From: Victivallales bacterium
Lineage (GTDB): Bacteria; Verrucomicrobiota; Lentisphaeria; Oligosphaerales; Oligosphaeraceae
Length of the DNA stretch: 5,952 nucleotides
Direction of reading: 5' to 3'
Assembly (NCBI GenBank): GCA_017964325.1
Contig: JAGCSE010000028.1
Span: forward strand, 1-5,952
Made by a program: the position numbers and the translations under genes
Shown here: one piece after another, positions 4,101-5,952 of the stretch
Layout: every line of letters starts with the position of its first letter
Position numbering within the stretch: the first letter of the stretch is position 1
The notes under the pieces: model-generated
The model's database searches: none
What the model was told of the DNA's origin: nothing
The model's input: only the letters and a program-made list of their open reading frames with translations

Positions 4101-5737
4101 AGTACGAATACCGCCAGTATCAGGAGGATGCCGTTGCCACCTGCCTAAAATGCTATGAGCAAGGGAGGAATTCCGTCATGCTCGAATCACCAGTCGGTTC
4201 AGGCAAGACACTGATGGCGTTGAAGATCCTTCATTGCATGCAGGAGCGAATGGGGCGTCGTCTTCGCATCAATTGGATTGCTCCGCGTCGTCATCTGCTC
4301 CAGCAGGTGATGGAGGCGAATCTAGGGTTGTTCCAAGATGACATTCGTCCAGTTTCTCTATTTGAAAAGGTGCCGCCGCCTGCAGAGTTTGTCGTGCTTG
4401 ATGAAGCGCACCATGAGGCAACTCAGTCATGCGTGCTTCTCTATGAAAAGATGCATAACACATGGACTCTCGGCCTTTCAGCGACTCCTCTGCGGACAGA
4501 TCGCATGAAACTTTCGTTTCAGGAAACTGTCACGACTTGTGGTATCGGACGTCTCATCCGCGAGGGCTTTCTCAGTCCATTCCATTCTTATCTGCTGCCC
4601 CACTATGATGTGAAAATCGTGGCGGAATGCTATCTGCAATCCCCTGAAAAATGGGGCAAGAGTCTCGTGTTCTTCCACACAATCTGCGAATGCATGGAGT
4701 TTCAGGCAATTCTCGAGGCAAATGGAATCCCCTGTGAAGTAGTCACTTCCGACAGTGACAAAGATGCTCAACTGGAGAGATTTTGTTATAATCGTACTCG
4801 AGTCATCGCCAATGTCTCGATGCTGACGGAGGGCTTTGATCAGCCAGATGTTCAAAGCATCTTCGCACGGGATGCATCGCGTCTTCCGACCATCCAGATG
4901 TGCGGGCGTGGATTGCGCCGTTGTGAGGACAAGGAAAAATGTAACATCATCCAAAGCTGCAATACCTCCTATCTGTTTGAAAAGGTCGCCCCTGCGCAGA
5001 ACGCCTTCCGACTGATGAACGGACAATGGCTTGCCTTGAAAGACGGCACGGAGGAAATCAATGCAACGATTGCGCAAAGTCTGAAACTTCTAGAACAACG
5101 AGATGCCATTATAAAGAATAAACGAAATGTATCGTCTCATTTGCAAAATGATTATGACAATAGGGAATTTAGACATAAAAATAGTATAGAAGAGGTCAAA
5201 TCATTACCTGTATCTCAATCATTGTATTATCAGGCATTCGGTGAAATCTATAAAGAACTCTATGGTCTCTATGATTTTTGCAACAGTGTCTGTTGGAACA
5301 ACCATTTGCCTAAATGTGTAATTTTCATGAATCGAAAAGTTGTACCTTTTCATGTAATGGCATTTGCCACGGCTTCAAAAGCAGAGAAAAATGGTATCAT
5401 ATATCCTGGCATTTGCTTAATCTTGCGACAATGTAGTCGCATCACACCTGAACATCTATTGCGTGTGATGCTTCATGAAATGACACATATCTGGCAATTT
5501 ACCAATGGCTTACGTGGCGGACATGGCAGGGATTTCTACAGTACCATGGTCTGCATCGGTATACGGGAAAAAGAAGACCTCTGTCGAAATGGATCTCTTG
5601 CAGACTATATCCTCAAGGACGCACAACAAAACCATCCCGACATATGTCTTCATCTCCGTGAAATGCTGGAATCTGACATCCCCTATCCCCCAGAAGGGGA
5701 TGTCAGATTCTTCTTTGAAGAAGTGGTTGGAGAATGA
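4097..5737 (+). CDS. SF2 DEAH-box helicase fused to SprT-like zinc metalloprotease
   Basis: This 546-residue protein has two enzymes in one chain. The N-terminal helicase shows Q-like YRQYQEDAV (5-13), Walker A SPVGSGKT (31-38), motif Ia around IAPRRHLLQQ (61-70), DEAH (102-105), SAT (128-130), KSLVFFHT (188-195), LTEGFDQPDV (243-252) and motif VI QMCGRGLRR (267-275). It is thus a complete SF2 ATPase of the UvsW/RadD-like type acting on nucleic acid. After an AT-rich linker (about 333-372), residues 377-500 are SprT-like, with zinc site HEMTH (460-464) and third ligand H476 in GGHGRDF. The catalytic Glu461 is present. SprT/Spartan proteases cut proteins bound or crosslinked to DNA, so a motor-protease for clearing DNA is a reasonable inference. 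No zinc-ribbon tail follows the protease domain. ATGA overlap couples it to the upstream gene. Base composition drops sharply at the linker, suggesting a fusion. Confidence 0.9.
   Translation: MKYEYRQYQEDAVATCLKCYEQGRNSVMLESPVGSGKTLMALKILHCMQERMGRRLRINWIAPRRHLLQQVMEANLGLFQDDIRPVSLFEKVPPPAEFVVLDEAHHEATQSCVLLYEKMHNTWTLGLSATPLRTDRMKLSFQETVTTCGIGRLIREGFLSPFHSYLLPHYDVKIVAECYLQSPEKWGKSLVFFHTICECMEFQAILEANGIPCEVVTSDSDKDAQLERFCYNRTRVIANVSMLTEGFDQPDVQSIFARDASRLPTIQMCGRGLRRCEDKEKCNIIQSCNTSYLFEKVAPAQNAFRLMNGQWLALKDGTEEINATIAQSLKLLEQRDAIIKNKRNVSSHLQNDYDNREFRHKNSIEEVKSLPVSQSLYYQAFGEIYKELYGLYDFCNSVCWNNHLPKCVIFMNRKVVPFHVMAFATASKAEKNGIIYPGICLILRQCSRITPEHLLRVMLHEMTHIWQFTNGLRGGHGRDFYSTMVCIGIREKEDLCRNGSLADYILKDAQQNHPDICLHLREMLESDIPYPPEGDVRFFFEEVVGE
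5669..5717 (+). terminator. Perfect 16-bp inverted repeat inside the 3' end of the helicase-protease gene
   Basis: The 16 bases at 5669-5684 are the exact reverse complement of 5695-5710, with a ten-base loop, and the outer G5668/T5711 could add a wobble pair. Half of the stem is G/C. TTCTTTG follows the right arm, a poor but recognisable U-rich tail. The stem encodes residues 525-538 and ends 27 bases before the TGA. It could end transcription when translation stalls, protect the mRNA 3' end, or be an old terminator absorbed by loss of an earlier stop. The structure is certain; terminator activity is not. Confidence 0.5.
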
Positions 5738-5760
5738 GAAACAGATAAAAACATAAAAAT

Positions 5761-5952
5761 ATGTATTATCAAACAAATCTTTTCGCACCTGTATTCTACA
5801 GTGAGAAAAATCTTGATGCGCAAGAATCATGCATGTGCTTTGGATTTGAGTGAGACGGATGGTTCGAGCCGTTGCTTGACTTCAGCAAGGAGGTTATTCG
5901 GATAAATGAAATTGCACTGAAACGCGACATCTGATTTGTCACGTCACAGATC
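5761..5952 (+). pseudogene. Decayed or recoded phage-type gene, two in-frame TGA codons (3' partial)
   Basis: From ATG 5761 the frame gives 30 residues ending SCMCFGFE before TGA at 5851-5853. It continues in the same frame with DGWFEPLLDFSKEVIRINEI and then ALKRDI to a second TGA (5932-5934), then FVTSQI to the window edge. Read together this resembles a small phage- and prophage-associated family that I recall by its C-M-C-(W/F)-G-(F/I)-E-C-G-D-G-W motif and a later Q-V-K-E-K-(F/Y)-G segment. One residue is missing where the first TGA stands. The start lacks a clear ribosome site, and the upstream frame is closed by TAA at 5746. The simplest reading is a pseudogene lying 23 bases after the helicase-protease gene. 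Stop-codon readthrough is less likely because the neighbouring genes use TGA as their stop. The family match is from memory, so confidence is moderate. Confidence 0.48.

Noticed and set aside
5855..5880. tRNA T-arm-like GGTTCGAGCC
   Set aside because: There is no acceptor stem, anticodon arm or D arm at the required distances, and the stretch lies inside the degraded coding frame.
5816..5905. 29-aa ORF beginning MRKNHACALDLS, in the helicase-protease frame beyond its TGA
   Set aside because: No ribosome site, and it overlaps the better-supported frame starting at 5761. The open frame after the helicase TGA is short enough to be chance.
5761..5952. Genome-wide TGA reassignment
   Set aside because: Four of the larger genes end in TGA at the expected place, and none of them has an internal TGA. 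Local decay explains the two in-frame TGAs more simply.

Overview
The window is a one-strand (+) stretch of accessory DNA from a bacterium or one of its mobile elements. It reads with the standard code: genes end in TAA or TGA, and most starts follow an AAGGA-type Shine-Dalgarno. Base composition is moderately AT-rich and uneven. The host cannot be named from sequence alone. The mix of a YopX-like protein, a DUF932-like protein and a helicase is typical of prophage, plasmid or integrated-element cargo. An uncultured gut or environmental Gram-negative is a guess only. No rRNA, tRNA, transposase or integrase is visible.

Layout: (1) 3-512 is the 3' end of an unrecognised protein, possibly with a winged-helix segment. 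(2) 513-648 is a short gap with a weak 14-codon ORF. (3) 649-1056 is a YopX-family phage-type protein. (4) 1119-1475 is a small protein with a lysine-rich head and a very acidic tail. (5) 1491-1548 is a 14-codon leader ORF followed by a chain of overlapping stop and start codons leading into (6) 1545-2300. That 251-aa protein carries two diverged copies of an AWN-R motif and a perfect 37-bp in-frame direct repeat. (7) 2301-2558 is the longest gap, holding leader structure for the next gene. (8) 2559-4100 encodes N-terminal ankyrin repeats joined to a DUF932-like phage/plasmid domain. (9) 4097-5737 overlaps it by ATGA and encodes an SF2 DEAH helicase fused to a C-terminal SprT-like zinc metalloprotease. 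A perfect 16-bp inverted repeat lies inside its last codons. (10) 5761-5952 is the start of what looks like a decayed phage-type gene with two in-frame TGA codons.

The best candidate for an interesting system is the translationally coupled pair 2559-5737. An ankyrin/DUF932 protein is produced together with a protein that has both a nucleic-acid motor and a Spartan/SprT-type protease. By analogy with SprT/Spartan proteases this suggests removal of protein from DNA, for example crosslink clearance, replication-fork maintenance or stripping of bound proteins on a mobile element. That role is inference. The small upstream genes have no assignable job and may be independent cargo.
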